Notes: a model not told the origin generated them from the letters alone. A DNA stretch of 64,000 nucleotides from Variovorax flavidus (GCF_030317145.1 NZ_JASZYE010000001.1:682001-746000), one strand, 5' to 3'. Positions 8,868 to 18,057 are shown, counted from the first letter of the stretch. A program made the numbers and translations.

Positions 8868-9728
8868 ATGACCTTGCCCAGCGCCACGCTACTGGCCCAG
8901 GCCGTCCTCGCGGGCCTCTTCACTGGCGCTCTCTACGGGCTGCTCGGCCTGGGGTTGAGCCTGTCGTGGGGGATGCTGCGGCAGATCAATCTCGCGCACT
9001 TCGCGCTGGCCTTTCTCGGCGCCTACCTCACCTATGAGTTGTCGAGCCATCGTGGCGTCGATCCACTGCTGACGCTCGTCTTCATCGTGCCCTTGTTCTT
9101 CGTGCTCGGCGTGGCGCTGCATTGGGTGTTGACTCGCTTCCGGGTGAGTCCCTTCAACTCGCTGCTCGTGACCTTCGGCATCACGGTGATCATCGAGGCG
9201 CTGCTGCAATGGACGTGGACGGCCGACTATCGCAAGCTGGAGTCCACCTACGCGGAACACAAGCTGCGCATCGGACCGCTCTTCCTGCCGGTGCCCGAGT
9301 TGATCACGCTGGGTCTTGGCGTCGGCATCTCGCTGGCTGTGTGGCTCGCGCTGCGCCGCACCGAACTCGGCAAGGCGATGCGCGCCGCTGCGGAGGATGC
9401 GCCGATTGCCGCGGCCTTTGGCGTCAACCAGAACGCATTGGCGTTGATGCTCTCGGGTCTCAACGCCGCGCTGGCAGGGGTGGCGGGTGTCTGCATCGCC
9501 TTGGCCTACACGCTGTCGCCGTCGCAGATCTACGCCTGGATCGGCGTCGTCTTCGCTGCCGTGATGCTGGGCGGCCTGGGCCGGCCGCTCGGTCCCCTGA
9601 TTGCCGGCTGCATCATCGGCGTGACCGAGGCCGTCACCATGGCGGTGACCGCGCCGTCGTGGGCGCCCCTGGTGTCCTTCTCGCTGCTCATGCTCGTGCT
9701 GCTGGTGCGGCCGGGGAGGGTGGCATGA
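8868..9728 (+). CDS. livH: Liv-type ABC transporter permease (LivH-like)
   Basis: A 286-residue inner-membrane permease with about eight hydrophobic segments. It begins 6 nt after the binding-protein gene, with AGGAAGG directly before ATG 8868. Typical LivH features are LLGLGLSLSWGMLRQINLAH near the start, the cytoplasmic loop RRTELGKAMRAAAED that touches the ATPase, and VFAAVMLGGLGRPLGPLIAG. Its stop overlaps the ATG of the next gene (ATGA at 9725-9728), so the two should be made together. Confidence 0.92.
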   Translation: MTLPSATLLAQAVLAGLFTGALYGLLGLGLSLSWGMLRQINLAHFALAFLGAYLTYELSSHRGVDPLLTLVFIVPLFFVLGVALHWVLTRFRVSPFNSLLVTFGITVIIEALLQWTWTADYRKLESTYAEHKLRIGPLFLPVPELITLGLGVGISLAVWLALRRTELGKAMRAAAEDAPIAAAFGVNQNALALMLSGLNAALAGVAGVCIALAYTLSPSQIYAWIGVVFAAVMLGGLGRPLGPLIAGCIIGVTEAVTMAVTAPSWAPLVSFSLLMLVLLVRPGRVA

Positions 9729-11536
9729 AGCGATCCTTCCTGTGGATTCTCGCGGCAGGGGCAGGCCTTGCGGTCGTCCCCTGGCTCGGCTTGCCGGCCT
9801 TCTACGAATCGATCCTCTACCTCGTGCTGCACTGGATCGCGCTGGCGACTTCGTGGAACCTGCTGTCGGGCTATTCGGGCTACTTCTCCTTCGGGCATGG
9901 CGCCTTCTTCGGCATCGGCATGTACACGACGGCCACGCTGGCCACCCGTCTCGACGTGCCCTTCCTCTGGACGCTGCCGGCCGCCGCGGCCGTCGCGGCA
10001 GCATTCGGCGCGCTGCTGGGTGCCGTGGCGTTCCGCGTGCAGGCCGTGCGCGCGGAACTGTTCTCGCTGCTGACCCTGGCCGCGACCTTCGTCGTCGCGA
10101 CGATCATTCTCAACACGCCCATCGATGGCGGCCCCGGCGTCTACATGAGCGCGGTGCCGGTGCCGAAGATCGGGCCTTCGCCTTCAGGCACTTTCTATCT
10201 GCTGGCGCTCATCGCCGCGGTGCTCACGGTGCTGGCCGCCATCGCGGTGTACTACTCGCGTTTCGGTACCGGCCTGTTTGCGATCCATGACGACGAGGAC
10301 GTGGCCGAGGTCATGGGCGTGCCGACCTACCGCTACAAGCTGGGTGCCTTCGCGCTGTCCTGCGGGCTGGCCGGCGTGGTGGGCGGCATACACGCGCTTT
10401 TCATCTCGTACGTGACGACCGGCGATACCTTCACCATCGCGATGCCGCTCACCGTCGTGCTGATGTCGGTGCTCGGCGGCACGCGTCACTGGGCGGGGCC
10501 CATCGTCGGCGCGACGGCCATCACGCTGCTGCTCTATGCCTTCACCGGAGGCGACAGCGCCATCATCGGCAAGGGACTGACGGGTCTGGTGCTGATCGTC
10601 GTGATCCTCTTCATGCCCGAGGGGTTGCTGGGGCAGGCACTGAAGTGGTGGAGTGCGCGCAAGGGCGACACGGCGCGCGCAAAACCCGCACCGATTTCCG
10701 CGCCCGATGCAGTCCAGCCGAGGCGCGCCGTGCCGGTGAGCGGCGCCGTGCTGCTCCGCGCGCAGGGCGTGCGCAAATCCTTCAAGGGTGTGCAGGCACT
10801 GCGCGGCGTGGACCTCGAAGTGCGGCAGGGCGAGATCCTCGGGCTCCTCGGGCCCAACGGCTCGGGCAAGTCCACCTTCATCAACGTGGCGAGCGGGCAC
10901 TACGCCGTGACCGCCGGCTCGATCGAGTTCGCGGGGAGGCAGATCTCCGGCATCCCGGCGCACCGCATCGCGCATGGCGGCATCGCTCGTACCTACCAGA
11001 TCCCGCGGCCGTTCGCGCACCTCACGGTGCTGGAAAACGTGGCCCTGCCGGCGATGTTCGGCGCTGCCTCGCTGGACCGCCGCACGGCAGAAGCGGAGGC
11101 CTGGCAATGGCTCGCGTTCACCGGTCTCACCGAGCGTGCACATGCGCTGCCGGGCGAACTCAACCTGCATCAGCGCAAGTTCCTCGAATTCGCGCGTGCG
11201 CTGGCGTCGCGACCGCAAGTGCTGATGCTCGACGAGGTGCTCTCGGGTCTCACGCCTTCGGAGATCGACGAGGCGGTGGCGCTCATCCGCCGCATTCGCG
11301 ATCAGGGCGCGACCATCGTGTTCGTCGAGCATGTCATGCGCGCAGTGATGGCGCTCTGCGACCGCGTCGTGATCTTCAACCGCGGCGAGGTGCTGGCGGA
11401 AGGCGCGCCGCACGACGTGATGCAGCGTCCCGAAGTGGTCGCCGCCTACCTCGGCCATTCGATGGAGGAGGGCGCTCCCGTTTGTGCGACCGCCGTATCC
11501 GCGCCGCTCAGGGATCCGGAGCCGGCCCATGCTTGA
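9725..11536 (+). CDS. livMG: Fused Liv-type ABC permease and ATPase (LivM-LivG)
   Basis: One 603-residue chain carries both the second permease and the first ATPase of the importer. Residues 1-305 form the LivM part (LLSGYSGYFSFGHGAFFGIG at 46-65; cytoplasmic loop GLFAIHDDEDVAEVMGVP at 183-200). A basic, Ala/Pro-rich linker spans about 306-342. The LivG part has Walker A GPNGSGKS (376-383), the Q-loop ARTYQIPRPF, a degenerate signature LNLHQRKF, Walker B VLMLDEVLSGL and switch histidine in FVEHVM. A separate LivG would be expected in most genomes; fused LivM-LivG is known but less common. The gene overlaps both neighbours (4 and 8 nt). The signature sequence lacks LSGGQ, as is usual for LivG proteins. 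Confidence 0.92.
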   Translation: MKRSFLWILAAGAGLAVVPWLGLPAFYESILYLVLHWIALATSWNLLSGYSGYFSFGHGAFFGIGMYTTATLATRLDVPFLWTLPAAAAVAAAFGALLGAVAFRVQAVRAELFSLLTLAATFVVATIILNTPIDGGPGVYMSAVPVPKIGPSPSGTFYLLALIAAVLTVLAAIAVYYSRFGTGLFAIHDDEDVAEVMGVPTYRYKLGAFALSCGLAGVVGGIHALFISYVTTGDTFTIAMPLTVVLMSVLGGTRHWAGPIVGATAITLLLYAFTGGDSAIIGKGLTGLVLIVVILFMPEGLLGQALKWWSARKGDTARAKPAPISAPDAVQPRRAVPVSGAVLLRAQGVRKSFKGVQALRGVDLEVRQGEILGLLGPNGSGKSTFINVASGHYAVTAGSIEFAGRQISGIPAHRIAHGGIARTYQIPRPFAHLTVLENVALPAMFGAASLDRRTAEAEAWQWLAFTGLTERAHALPGELNLHQRKFLEFARALASRPQVLMLDEVLSGLTPSEIDEAVALIRRIRDQGATIVFVEHVMRAVMALCDRVVIFNRGEVLAEGAPHDVMQRPEVVAAYLGHSMEEGAPVCATAVSAPLRDPEPAHA

Positions 11537-12260
11537 GCTGCAATCGATCCGCGTCGCGTACGGGCAGGCGACCGCGCTGTGGGACGTCTCGCTCTCCATC
11601 GGCCAGGGCGAGCTTCTCTGCGTCGTCGGTCCCAACAGCGCTGGAAAGAGCACGCTCATCAACGCCATTGCCGGCCTGCATCGCATCAGCGCCGGGCACA
11701 TGGTGTTCGACGGGCAGGACATCTCGCGCCTTGCGCCCCATCGCTTCTGCGCGCGCGGCATCGCGCTGGTGCCCGAAGGTCGCCGCCTCTTCACCGAGAT
11801 GACCGTTCGCGAAAACCTCGAACTCGGCAGCTACCTGCCGGCCGCGAGGGCCGAACGTGCCCGTTCGCTGGAACGCGTGTGCGCGCTGTTCCCTGCGTTG
11901 AGCGAGAAGCTGGCGGAGCCCGCCGGCTCGCTGTCGGGCGGGCAGCAGCAGATGGTGGCCATCGGCCGCGCGCTGATGGCGCAGCCCCGGCTGTTGCTGC
12001 TCGACGAACCGTCGCTGGGTCTCGCGCCGAGCATCGTGCTCGACATGTTCGATGCCATCCGCCGCATCCATGCCGACGGCATCGCCGTGCTGCTGGTGGA
12101 GCAGAACGTGAGCATGGCGCTCGACATCGCCGAGCGCGCAGCGGTGCTGGAGGAAGGCCGCATCGTCGCACTCGGCAGGCCCGACGAATTGATGGCGCGG
12201 CCCGAGCTGCGCCGCGCCTATCTTGGACTCGATGCCGATCAGGCCACAATCCGGACATGA
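11529..12260 (+). CDS. livF: Liv-type ABC transporter ATPase (LivF-like)
   Basis: A 243-residue ATP-binding subunit. The start at 11529 (MLELQSIRVAYGQ) gives the standard N-terminus and overlaps the previous stop by 8 nt. Walker A appears as GPNSAGKSTL, with serine where most members have glycine. The rest is canonical: VPEGRRLFTEMTVRENLELG, signature LSGGQQQM, Walker B LLLLDEPSLGLAP and switch region LLVEQNVSMAL. It pairs with the LivG half of the fused protein to drive import. Confidence 0.93.
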   Translation: MLELQSIRVAYGQATALWDVSLSIGQGELLCVVGPNSAGKSTLINAIAGLHRISAGHMVFDGQDISRLAPHRFCARGIALVPEGRRLFTEMTVRENLELGSYLPAARAERARSLERVCALFPALSEKLAEPAGSLSGGQQQMVAIGRALMAQPRLLLLDEPSLGLAPSIVLDMFDAIRRIHADGIAVLLVEQNVSMALDIAERAAVLEEGRIVALGRPDELMARPELRRAYLGLDADQATIRT

Positions 12261-12826
12261 CACTACCTAGAAAAGTCGGCGTGATCGTCGGCAGCAACCG
12301 CCGCGAATCCATCAATCGCAAGCTCGCGCGGGCCATCGTCAAGCTGGGCTCGCCCACCTTGCGCTTCGAGGACATCCGCATCGACGACCTGCCGATGTAC
12401 AACGGGGATCTCGAAGGCTCCAGGCCCGATACGGTGAACCGCTTCACCGCCGCTGTCGTCGCCTGCGACGCCGTGCTGATCGTCATGCCGGAGCACAACC
12501 GCTCCTTGCCGGCGCTGCTCAAGAACGCGATCGACTGGGGGTCGAAGCCCTCGGACAGGAACGTCTGGCGCGACAAGCCCGCGGCCATCACAGGCACCTC
12601 GCCGGGCGCCATCGGCACCGCCGTCGGACAACAGCACTTGCGCCAGATTCTCGGCATCCTTGGCGCGACCGTGATGGGCGGCGAGGCCTATGTCTCCTTC
12701 AAGCCCGACTTGCTGGATGCCGAAGGCCACATCGCCAACGAATCGACGCGGGCCTTTCTCCAGGCCTTCGTCGACAGATTCGCCGCACTGGTCGGCAAGC
12801 TGGCGTCCGACCCGCACGCGACCTGA
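12257..12826 (+). CDS. NADPH-dependent FMN reductase family protein
   Basis: A 189-residue flavodoxin-fold protein. The FMN phosphate loop is visible as GVIVGSNRRESINRKLA near the N-terminus; a second flavin contact is the VIVMPEHNRSLPALLKNAID stretch; GTSPGAIGTAVGQQHLRQIL follows. Members reduce FMN, quinones, azo dyes or chromate. Its ATG overlaps the livF stop (ATGA), so it is the last gene of the catabolic operon and may supply reduced flavin or reduce a quinone formed from the catechol. The exact role is inferred. Confidence 0.9.
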   Translation: MTLPRKVGVIVGSNRRESINRKLARAIVKLGSPTLRFEDIRIDDLPMYNGDLEGSRPDTVNRFTAAVVACDAVLIVMPEHNRSLPALLKNAIDWGSKPSDRNVWRDKPAAITGTSPGAIGTAVGQQHLRQILGILGATVMGGEAYVSFKPDLLDAEGHIANESTRAFLQAFVDRFAALVGKLASDPHAT

Positions 12827-12869
12827 AGCGCGCCTACCATCGCCGAGCAACGACCACGCTCGATACGGC

Positions 12870-13286
12870 ATGCCCCAACTGATCCTCAGGACGGCTGCAG
12901 GCGCGACCCGCCAGGTCACCCTCAGGCCGCATGACAACACGCTGGGGCGGGGCGCCCACAACGACATCGTCATCGAATCCCCGCAGGCCAGCCGCCAGCA
13001 TGCGGTCATCACCGTGGAGGCGGCGTTCACCACCATCCGGGATGTGGGCAGCCGCAACGGCACCTTCGTGAACGGCGACCGTATCGAGAGCCAGACGCTG
13101 GCCGATGGCGACATCATCCAGCTTGGGAGTCACGAGATGAGCTTCGTCGCAGGCGACCAGGAGTTCAGCCGCGTCGAGGCGCAGCGTATTCCGACCGTGC
13201 CCGGCTTCCCCGCCGATCTCGACCGGGATGATGACCAGGCGCCGACGATGCGCGATGTCCCGCACGGCCCGCGCGGGAAGCCTTGA
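12870..13286 (+). CDS. FHA-domain protein
   Basis: A 138-residue protein that is almost only a forkhead-associated domain, which binds phosphothreonine peptides. The core motifs are present: LGRGAHNDIVI (with the conserved GR), SRQHAVITV and the strongly conserved GSRNGTFVNGDRI. About 35 acidic and polar residues follow. No kinase, phosphatase or secretion gene lies nearby, so its partner is unknown. It ends exactly where the convergent META-domain gene ends. Confidence 0.9.
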   Translation: MPQLILRTAAGATRQVTLRPHDNTLGRGAHNDIVIESPQASRQHAVITVEAAFTTIRDVGSRNGTFVNGDRIESQTLADGDIIQLGSHEMSFVAGDQEFSRVEAQRIPTVPGFPADLDRDDDQAPTMRDVPHGPRGKP

Positions 13287-14054
13287 CTAGTTGGACACCG
13301 TCTCGCGAGTGCCCGTCAGCGTGCGTTCGCCATCCGGGCGGTGCATGTCGAGCAGCGCGCCGCTGAAGGCCCATTTCGTGGTCGACTTCAAGGCCGCCAG
13401 GAACTCCCGCTCCTGCTGCATCACGCCTTCTCCGTTGCACATGCGGCGCGTGGTTGCCACGGGGCCGACGGCAATCCGGTCGCCATCGACCTTGTAGGTG
13501 GCGCGGAAGGTGTTGCAGCCGGCGAAGCCTTTCACGATCCCGCCCTTGAACGACATGTTGAGGCTGGTGCCGAGCAGAGGGCTCACGACGGCCTGCCGGC
13601 CGTTGTTGAATCCGGTGATGTTCGAGCTCAGGCCCTCCAGGGTGGGCGTGGGCTCTGCCTTGAACGAAAGGACCGTCTCCCCGCTCGCCGCCTTCAGGCT
13701 GAGCCGGCCGTCGGCCACGACGGGACGGAAGCTGCCGGCCAGCGCGCGCTTGACGGCGTTCTCCACCGCCATCGATGATGGGTCGCACGCCATCATGGAA
13801 CCTGCCAATGGACCGATGACGAGCTGATCCTGCTTGAGCACATAAGAACCGAAGTACCGATTGCAGCCCGAGAAGCCACTGATCCGACCGCGCTCGAAGT
13901 GTGCAGTGACCGATTTCGGCCCGGAGGGGAGGGCACCTGCACCGAGCCCCCGAAGATCGGTGAGTTGCCAGGTCGGTCCTTCGAACTCAGCGGCAGCCGC
14001 CGGAACGGCGAGCGCTGCGAGCATGATCAGCGTCAGTGGTGACTTGGCCTTCAC
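13287..14054 (-). CDS. Secreted protein with two META domains
   Basis: A 255-residue exported protein with signal peptide MKAKSPLTLIMLAALAVPAAAA. Two copies of the META (HslJ-like) fold can be seen: residues about 25-130 with FSGCNRYFGSYVLKQDQLVI and MMACDPS, and about 135-250 with FAGCNTFRATYKVDGDRIAV and RRMCNGEG. The paired GCN...C pattern is the META signature and probably forms a disulfide in each domain. HslJ is linked to heat shock and novobiocin resistance in E. coli; the role here is unknown but is in the envelope. Confidence 0.85.
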   Translation of the reverse strand: MKAKSPLTLIMLAALAVPAAAAEFEGPTWQLTDLRGLGAGALPSGPKSVTAHFERGRISGFSGCNRYFGSYVLKQDQLVIGPLAGSMMACDPSSMAVENAVKRALAGSFRPVVADGRLSLKAASGETVLSFKAEPTPTLEGLSSNITGFNNGRQAVVSPLLGTSLNMSFKGGIVKGFAGCNTFRATYKVDGDRIAVGPVATTRRMCNGEGVMQQEREFLAALKSTTKWAFSGALLDMHRPDGERTLTGTRETVSN

Positions 14055-14165
14055 GTCAGTTCCTTCGTTCGTCCTGAGGGGCTGTCATCTTAGCCACGAG
14101 CGCTGCGGCGATGATGAGCACTTCATTTCAACGCTATCGTCGTGCGTCCGTCCACCTGTCCAAGC

Positions 14166-15455
14166 ATGCAAATGAAATCCGCATTCGAATCCGGCCTGGG
14201 CAAGGCTGCCCTGGCACTCGCCGGCTTGCTGGCGCTGGGCCTGCTGGCAGGTTGCGACGCACCCGTGCGGCTCATGCCGACGCCGGTCAGCTTCACCAAC
14301 GGCGACGTCGATCCCTTCGAGAAGGTCGGCTCCAAGCTGATGACCACCGAAGTTCCCGTGCTGTACGCCACCAACCGGCTGGCGCTGATCGAGGAGCCGG
14401 ATCCCCTGCACACCATCGTGCCCACGGACGACCTGCGGATGGGCGTCGCGCATGTCCGGGTCGGCGACGAAACGCTCGACTGGGAGACGCTTCACCGGCT
14501 CTCCACCAGCAACGATCCTGCGGAGAGGCCCATCGTCCATCTGGAGCGGCTCGAGCAGATGGCCGTGCTCAAGGCCAAGCAGGAGGTGAAAGATTCGCCG
14601 GAAGCGCAGGCCTTCTTCGCCCTGGTGAACAAGGCCCTCGAAGCGAGCCCGAACAGCGAATTGCTCATCTATGTGCACGGGTCCAACAACACCGTCCCGC
14701 GTGCAGCCGCGCAGGCGGCGCAGTTCCGGCATTTCACGGGGCGGCGCATGGTGGTGCTGGCCTTCATGTGGCCTTCCGCGGGATCGATCCTGCGCTACCT
14801 CACGGACGTCAGCAACGCCTCCCGGACGGTCGAGCCCTTTGCGCGGCTGGTCGAGCTCCTAGCGGAGAACACCAAGGCCTCGAGGATCGACGTGCTGGCC
14901 TACAGCGCGGGCGCGCAGGTGCTGAGCCCGGCGTTGGCACATCTGGCGACGCCACGGCCCGGCGAGACGCGCGAAGCACTGCAGGCACGCCTGCGCCTGG
15001 GCCAGATCTACTTCGCCGCGCCGGACATCGACACGCGGCGCTTCGTGAACGAGCTGGGTGCGTACATCGACATCATCGATCGCGTCAGCATTGCAGCCAA
15101 TCTCAACGATTCGGTGCTGCGCTTCGCAGCCATCGTCGGCCGCGCATCGCGTGCGGGGCGGCCGAACCTGACCGAGCTGAGTGCCGAGCAGACGAGCTTC
15201 CTGGTGGAGGCCTCGCGCAAGCTGCGCTTCGACCTGATCCGCGTGGACCCCAACGACATTCCCAACCTGCCGGTGAGCTCGCACGCGTTCTGGTATGACG
15301 ATCCATGGGTCAGCGGCGACATGCTTGCGCAGTTCCTCCTCAGCGCGCCGCCGCCGCGCCGCGGGCTCGACGAACAGCGATCGCCCGGCGGTGCGCGCTA
15401 CTGGACCTTTCCTTCCGATTTCTACGACCGGATCTACCGCCTGTTCAGACGCTGA
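14166..15455 (+). CDS. Lipoprotein with alpha/beta-hydrolase domain (DUF900-like)
   Basis: A protein of about 429 residues. The start is ATG 14166 (or 14172) because the signal MKSAFESGLGKAALALAGLL and lipobox LLAGC follow at once; longer starts add only non-signal residues. The domain begins with VPVLYATNRLAL, the characteristic opening of DUF900 proteins, and contains the oxyanion region LIYVHGSNNT and the nucleophile elbow VLAYSAGAQVL (GxSxG-like, here Y-S-A-G). A catalytic acid and His are likely in APDIDTRRF and downstream. It is expected to be a membrane-anchored esterase or lipase-like enzyme of unknown substrate. Confidence 0.85.
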   Translation: MQMKSAFESGLGKAALALAGLLALGLLAGCDAPVRLMPTPVSFTNGDVDPFEKVGSKLMTTEVPVLYATNRLALIEEPDPLHTIVPTDDLRMGVAHVRVGDETLDWETLHRLSTSNDPAERPIVHLERLEQMAVLKAKQEVKDSPEAQAFFALVNKALEASPNSELLIYVHGSNNTVPRAAAQAAQFRHFTGRRMVVLAFMWPSAGSILRYLTDVSNASRTVEPFARLVELLAENTKASRIDVLAYSAGAQVLSPALAHLATPRPGETREALQARLRLGQIYFAAPDIDTRRFVNELGAYIDIIDRVSIAANLNDSVLRFAAIVGRASRAGRPNLTELSAEQTSFLVEASRKLRFDLIRVDPNDIPNLPVSSHAFWYDDPWVSGDMLAQFLLSAPPPRRGLDEQRSPGGARYWTFPSDFYDRIYRLFRR

Positions 15456-15464
15456 GTGCGCCCG

Positions 15465-15929
15465 TCAGGCCAGCATCTTGTCGGCGATCAGGTGCCAGTG
15501 CACTTCGTCGACCGGGGTGATCGACAGCCGGTTGCCCCTGCGCAGCACGATCATGTCGGCCAGTTCGGGCGTCGCGCGCATTTCGGGCAGCCCGAGCAGC
15601 CGGGTCTTGCGCAGTGCCTGCACGTCCAGCAGCAGCCATTTTGGCGCTTCGCGTCGCGACGTCGGATCGTGGTAGGGCGAGCTTGGATCGAATTGCGTCG
15701 GGTCCGGTCGCGTGCCGGATGCGACGCGGGCAATGCCCACGACTCCGGGCTCGGGGCAACTCGAGTGATAGAACAGCACGCCGTCGCCGATGTGCATGCC
15801 GTCACGCATGAAGTTGCGCGCCTGAAAGCTGCGCACGCCGGTCCATGGCACCGTCGCGTCCGGCGCAGCCAGTGCATCGTCGATCGAACAGTCGTCCGGC
15901 TCGGACTTCATCAACCAGTAGTGGGGCAC
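15465..15929 (-). CDS. EVE-domain protein
   Basis: A 154-residue single EVE domain, a PUA-like fold that binds modified bases or RNA. The family opening YWLMKSEPDDCSIDD, the WTGVRSFQARNFMRDGM loop and the GDGVLFYHSSC stretch are all present. It is a stand-alone gene, convergent with the lipoprotein hydrolase with 9 nt between. EVE proteins occur both as housekeeping proteins and next to restriction systems; no defence gene is near, so the housekeeping form is more likely. Confidence 0.92.
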   Translation of the reverse strand: MPHYWLMKSEPDDCSIDDALAAPDATVPWTGVRSFQARNFMRDGMHIGDGVLFYHSSCPEPGVVGIARVASGTRPDPTQFDPSSPYHDPTSRREAPKWLLLDVQALRKTRLLGLPEMRATPELADMIVLRRGNRLSITPVDEVHWHLIADKMLA

Positions 15930-15971
15930 GTCGGGGTCTCTGGGCTTCTCTTGGGGCAGGGAGTGTAGACC

Positions 15972-16988
15972 TCACTCGGCGCGAATGTCATTGGCCCGGA
16001 CGACTTCGCCCAGCAGCTTGTAGTAGTGGCGGGTCAGTTCGTTCAACTGCTCGGGCGTCCCGCCGCCGGCATCGTCGCCGCGCTCGGCGATGGTCTTCTG
16101 CACGTTCGGATCCTTGAGCGCGCTGTTCATTGCCGTGTTGACCTTCTTCACGATGTCGGCGCTCAGGCCAGGTGGACCGTACAGGCCGATGAAGGAGATG
16201 ATCTGGAAGTCCTTGATGCCTTTCTCGGTGGCCGTGGGAACATCCGGGAATGCAGGCACCCGCTTGGCGCCGGTGGACATCAGGGCCTTGAGCTGGCCGG
16301 ACTTGAGGAACGGGGCCACCACCGACGACGCGTCGAACATGGCGTTGACCCGCCCGGCGATCAGGTCGGTCATCGCCGGGCTGCTGCCCTTGTAGGGGAC
16401 GTGGTTCATCTTGGGCTTGCCGATGCGCTCGCGGAAAAGCTCCATCGCGGTCTGCACCAGACTGCCAGGTCCGCCGGACGCGTAGTCGATGCCGGTGCCC
16501 GCCTTGTCCTGCGCCTTGACCCAGGCGATGAACTCGGAAAGATCCTTGACCGGCAGGCTCGACGGCACGACCAGCATCAGCGACGAGGTCAGCAACAGGC
16601 CGATGGGCACGAGCTTCAGAGGGTCCGCCATGGCCGTGTTGCGATAGGTGTGCGGATTGAGCACCATGTTGCTGCCATTGCCGACGAGCAGCTTGTAGCC
16701 GTCGGGCGGCGCCTTCATGATGAAGTCGGTGGCGATGTTGCCGTTGGCGCCCGGCTTGTTGTCGATCACCACGCCCTGGCCCAGGCTGGTCTGCATGCCC
16801 GCGGTGAGGATGCGGCCGGCGAAGTCCGTCTGTCCGCCCGGCGGATAGCCGACGACCAGCGTGACCGCCCGGGTGGGCCATGCGCCCTGGGCTGCCCCGA
16901 TGCCGGGCAACATGCCCGCGCCGAGACCCAGGCCCAGCTGCAATGCGATGCGGCGCGAAAGAGAGACGTCCGACTCGATGGGCAACAT
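15972..16988 (-). CDS. Bug-family tripartite tricarboxylate transporter substrate-binding protein
   Basis: A 338-residue periplasmic binding protein. It has a signal region with SRRIALQLGLGLGAGMLPG and cleavage near GAAQG. Bug motifs are present: WPTRAVTLVVGYPPGGQTD, GQGVVIDNKPGANGNIATDF, NHVPYKGSSPAMTDLIAGRV and a C-terminal aspartate-containing loop. Such proteins bind carboxylates and are greatly expanded in Burkholderiales, mostly without neighbouring TctAB membrane genes, as here. The ligand is unknown. Confidence 0.93.
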   Translation of the reverse strand: MLPIESDVSLSRRIALQLGLGLGAGMLPGIGAAQGAWPTRAVTLVVGYPPGGQTDFAGRILTAGMQTSLGQGVVIDNKPGANGNIATDFIMKAPPDGYKLLVGNGSNMVLNPHTYRNTAMADPLKLVPIGLLLTSSLMLVVPSSLPVKDLSEFIAWVKAQDKAGTGIDYASGGPGSLVQTAMELFRERIGKPKMNHVPYKGSSPAMTDLIAGRVNAMFDASSVVAPFLKSGQLKALMSTGAKRVPAFPDVPTATEKGIKDFQIISFIGLYGPPGLSADIVKKVNTAMNSALKDPNVQKTIAERGDDAGGGTPEQLNELTRHYYKLLGEVVRANDIRAE

Positions 16989-17078
16989 GATGTTCTCCCG
17001 ACCTTGGCGAGGTCAACGGCGCATCATAGGAGTGTGCGCGGTGGCTCACAAGGGACCGGGCCCTTCGCGCAACGCGGG

Positions 17079-17645
17079 CTACTTTTCGCTGCGGCGGCTG
17101 ATCAGGCGCCCAAGGGCCTTGCGCAAGCCGGGCTTGTCCCTTGCGCCGGCCTTGATCGGTGCCGCGCGATAGAGCGCGCGCTGCTCCTCGAGCACGATCT
17201 TGAGGGCCGCGAGGTTGCGCTGGCTGTAGACCCACACGCCCGAGACGACGAAGTGGCCCGGCAGGGCGTCCGCCTTCGGCGTGATCTGGACGTTCACCGC
17301 ACCGATGCGATCGGCCGTTTCGGCGCGCGACGTGGCTTGCTCGGCGCCGCCGCCCAGCAGGTCGACCTGCCGTGTGAAGACGAAGCTGATCGCCTGGATC
17401 TGGTGAAAGTGCTCGGCTATGAAGGCGCAGATCTCCAGGAAGATCAGACGGCCTACATGGCGGCGTTCGTCACGGACGACACGGGTGGGCGTGAAGGCCT
17501 CGACGTGGATCTCCGTGCCCATGTTGAGCAATGGCACGGGGTCGAGCGTGGCAAGGAGCACGCTCCCGTCGTACACATGCATGGGCTGGCCCAGCTCGTA
17601 GACGCCGGCTGCAGGCCCGGTGATCCGGAGTTTCTTGAAGGTCAT
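17079..17645 (-). CDS. Hypothetical protein
   Basis: A 188-residue cytoplasmic-looking protein that is not recognised. It opens MTFKKLRITGPAAGVYELGQ and has a mixed alpha/beta composition, a histidine-rich helix (AEHFHQIQAISFVF, about residues 75-90), and a basic C-terminal tail (GLRKALGRLISRRSEK). There is no signal peptide or membrane segment. It is read towards the Bug gene with 90 nt between them. The codon pattern and long continuous frame support it as real. Confidence 0.75.
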   Translation of the reverse strand: MTFKKLRITGPAAGVYELGQPMHVYDGSVLLATLDPVPLLNMGTEIHVEAFTPTRVVRDERRHVGRLIFLEICAFIAEHFHQIQAISFVFTRQVDLLGGGAEQATSRAETADRIGAVNVQITPKADALPGHFVVSGVWVYSQRNLAALKIVLEEQRALYRAAPIKAGARDKPGLRKALGRLISRRSEK

Positions 17646-17820
17646 GAATGACGTGTGGGGCTGGCCTCATGGCTTTGTCGCGCGCACACGAGTAGAGCGC
17701 TTTTTCTTTGGGCGAGACTCTAGTGGCTACGATTCGCCGATCCTAATTGGCTTGCGGATAGATTCGCTCCGGACAAGACGAATATCACGCATCGGCCATC
17801 GGCCACACAAGGAGCTCTTC

Positions 17821-18057
17821 ATGAAGTCGTTGATTCTGGTTGTACTGGTGTTGTTGTGCGGCTGCGGGCAGCCGGTCTCGACCGCCATGCAGCCCGCCCA
17901 GTCCGGCAACTATTGCGCCGCACCGGTCTCCGGTGGCTGTCTGGGATGCGACATCCAATGCCCGGCAAGAGCCCGGCCGTCCTGCAAGGCAGGGAGCAGC
18001 ACGGCATCGAACGCCGCGGGCTTCTGCACGCGTGCGGCATCGTGCACGTGCGAATGA
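17821..18057 (+). CDS. Small cysteine-rich lipoprotein
   Basis: A 78-residue exported peptide. AAGGAGCTCTTC places the start at ATG 17821. The signal MKSLILVVLVLLCGC ends in a lipobox-like LLCGC, so it would be acylated. The roughly 63-residue mature part holds eight further cysteines, two of them in GGCLGCDIQC, the others in PSCKAG, GFCTR and ASCTCE. Such density points to disulfides or metal binding in the envelope. No family is recognised. Confidence 0.7.
   Translation: MKSLILVVLVLLCGCGQPVSTAMQPAQSGNYCAAPVSGGCLGCDIQCPARARPSCKAGSSTASNAAGFCTRAASCTCE

Noticed and set aside
9122..9724. Upstream extension of the LivM-LivG frame into livH
   Set aside because: The translation before ATG 9725 is low in hydrophobic residues and is the shadow of livH; the ATGA overlap marks the true start.
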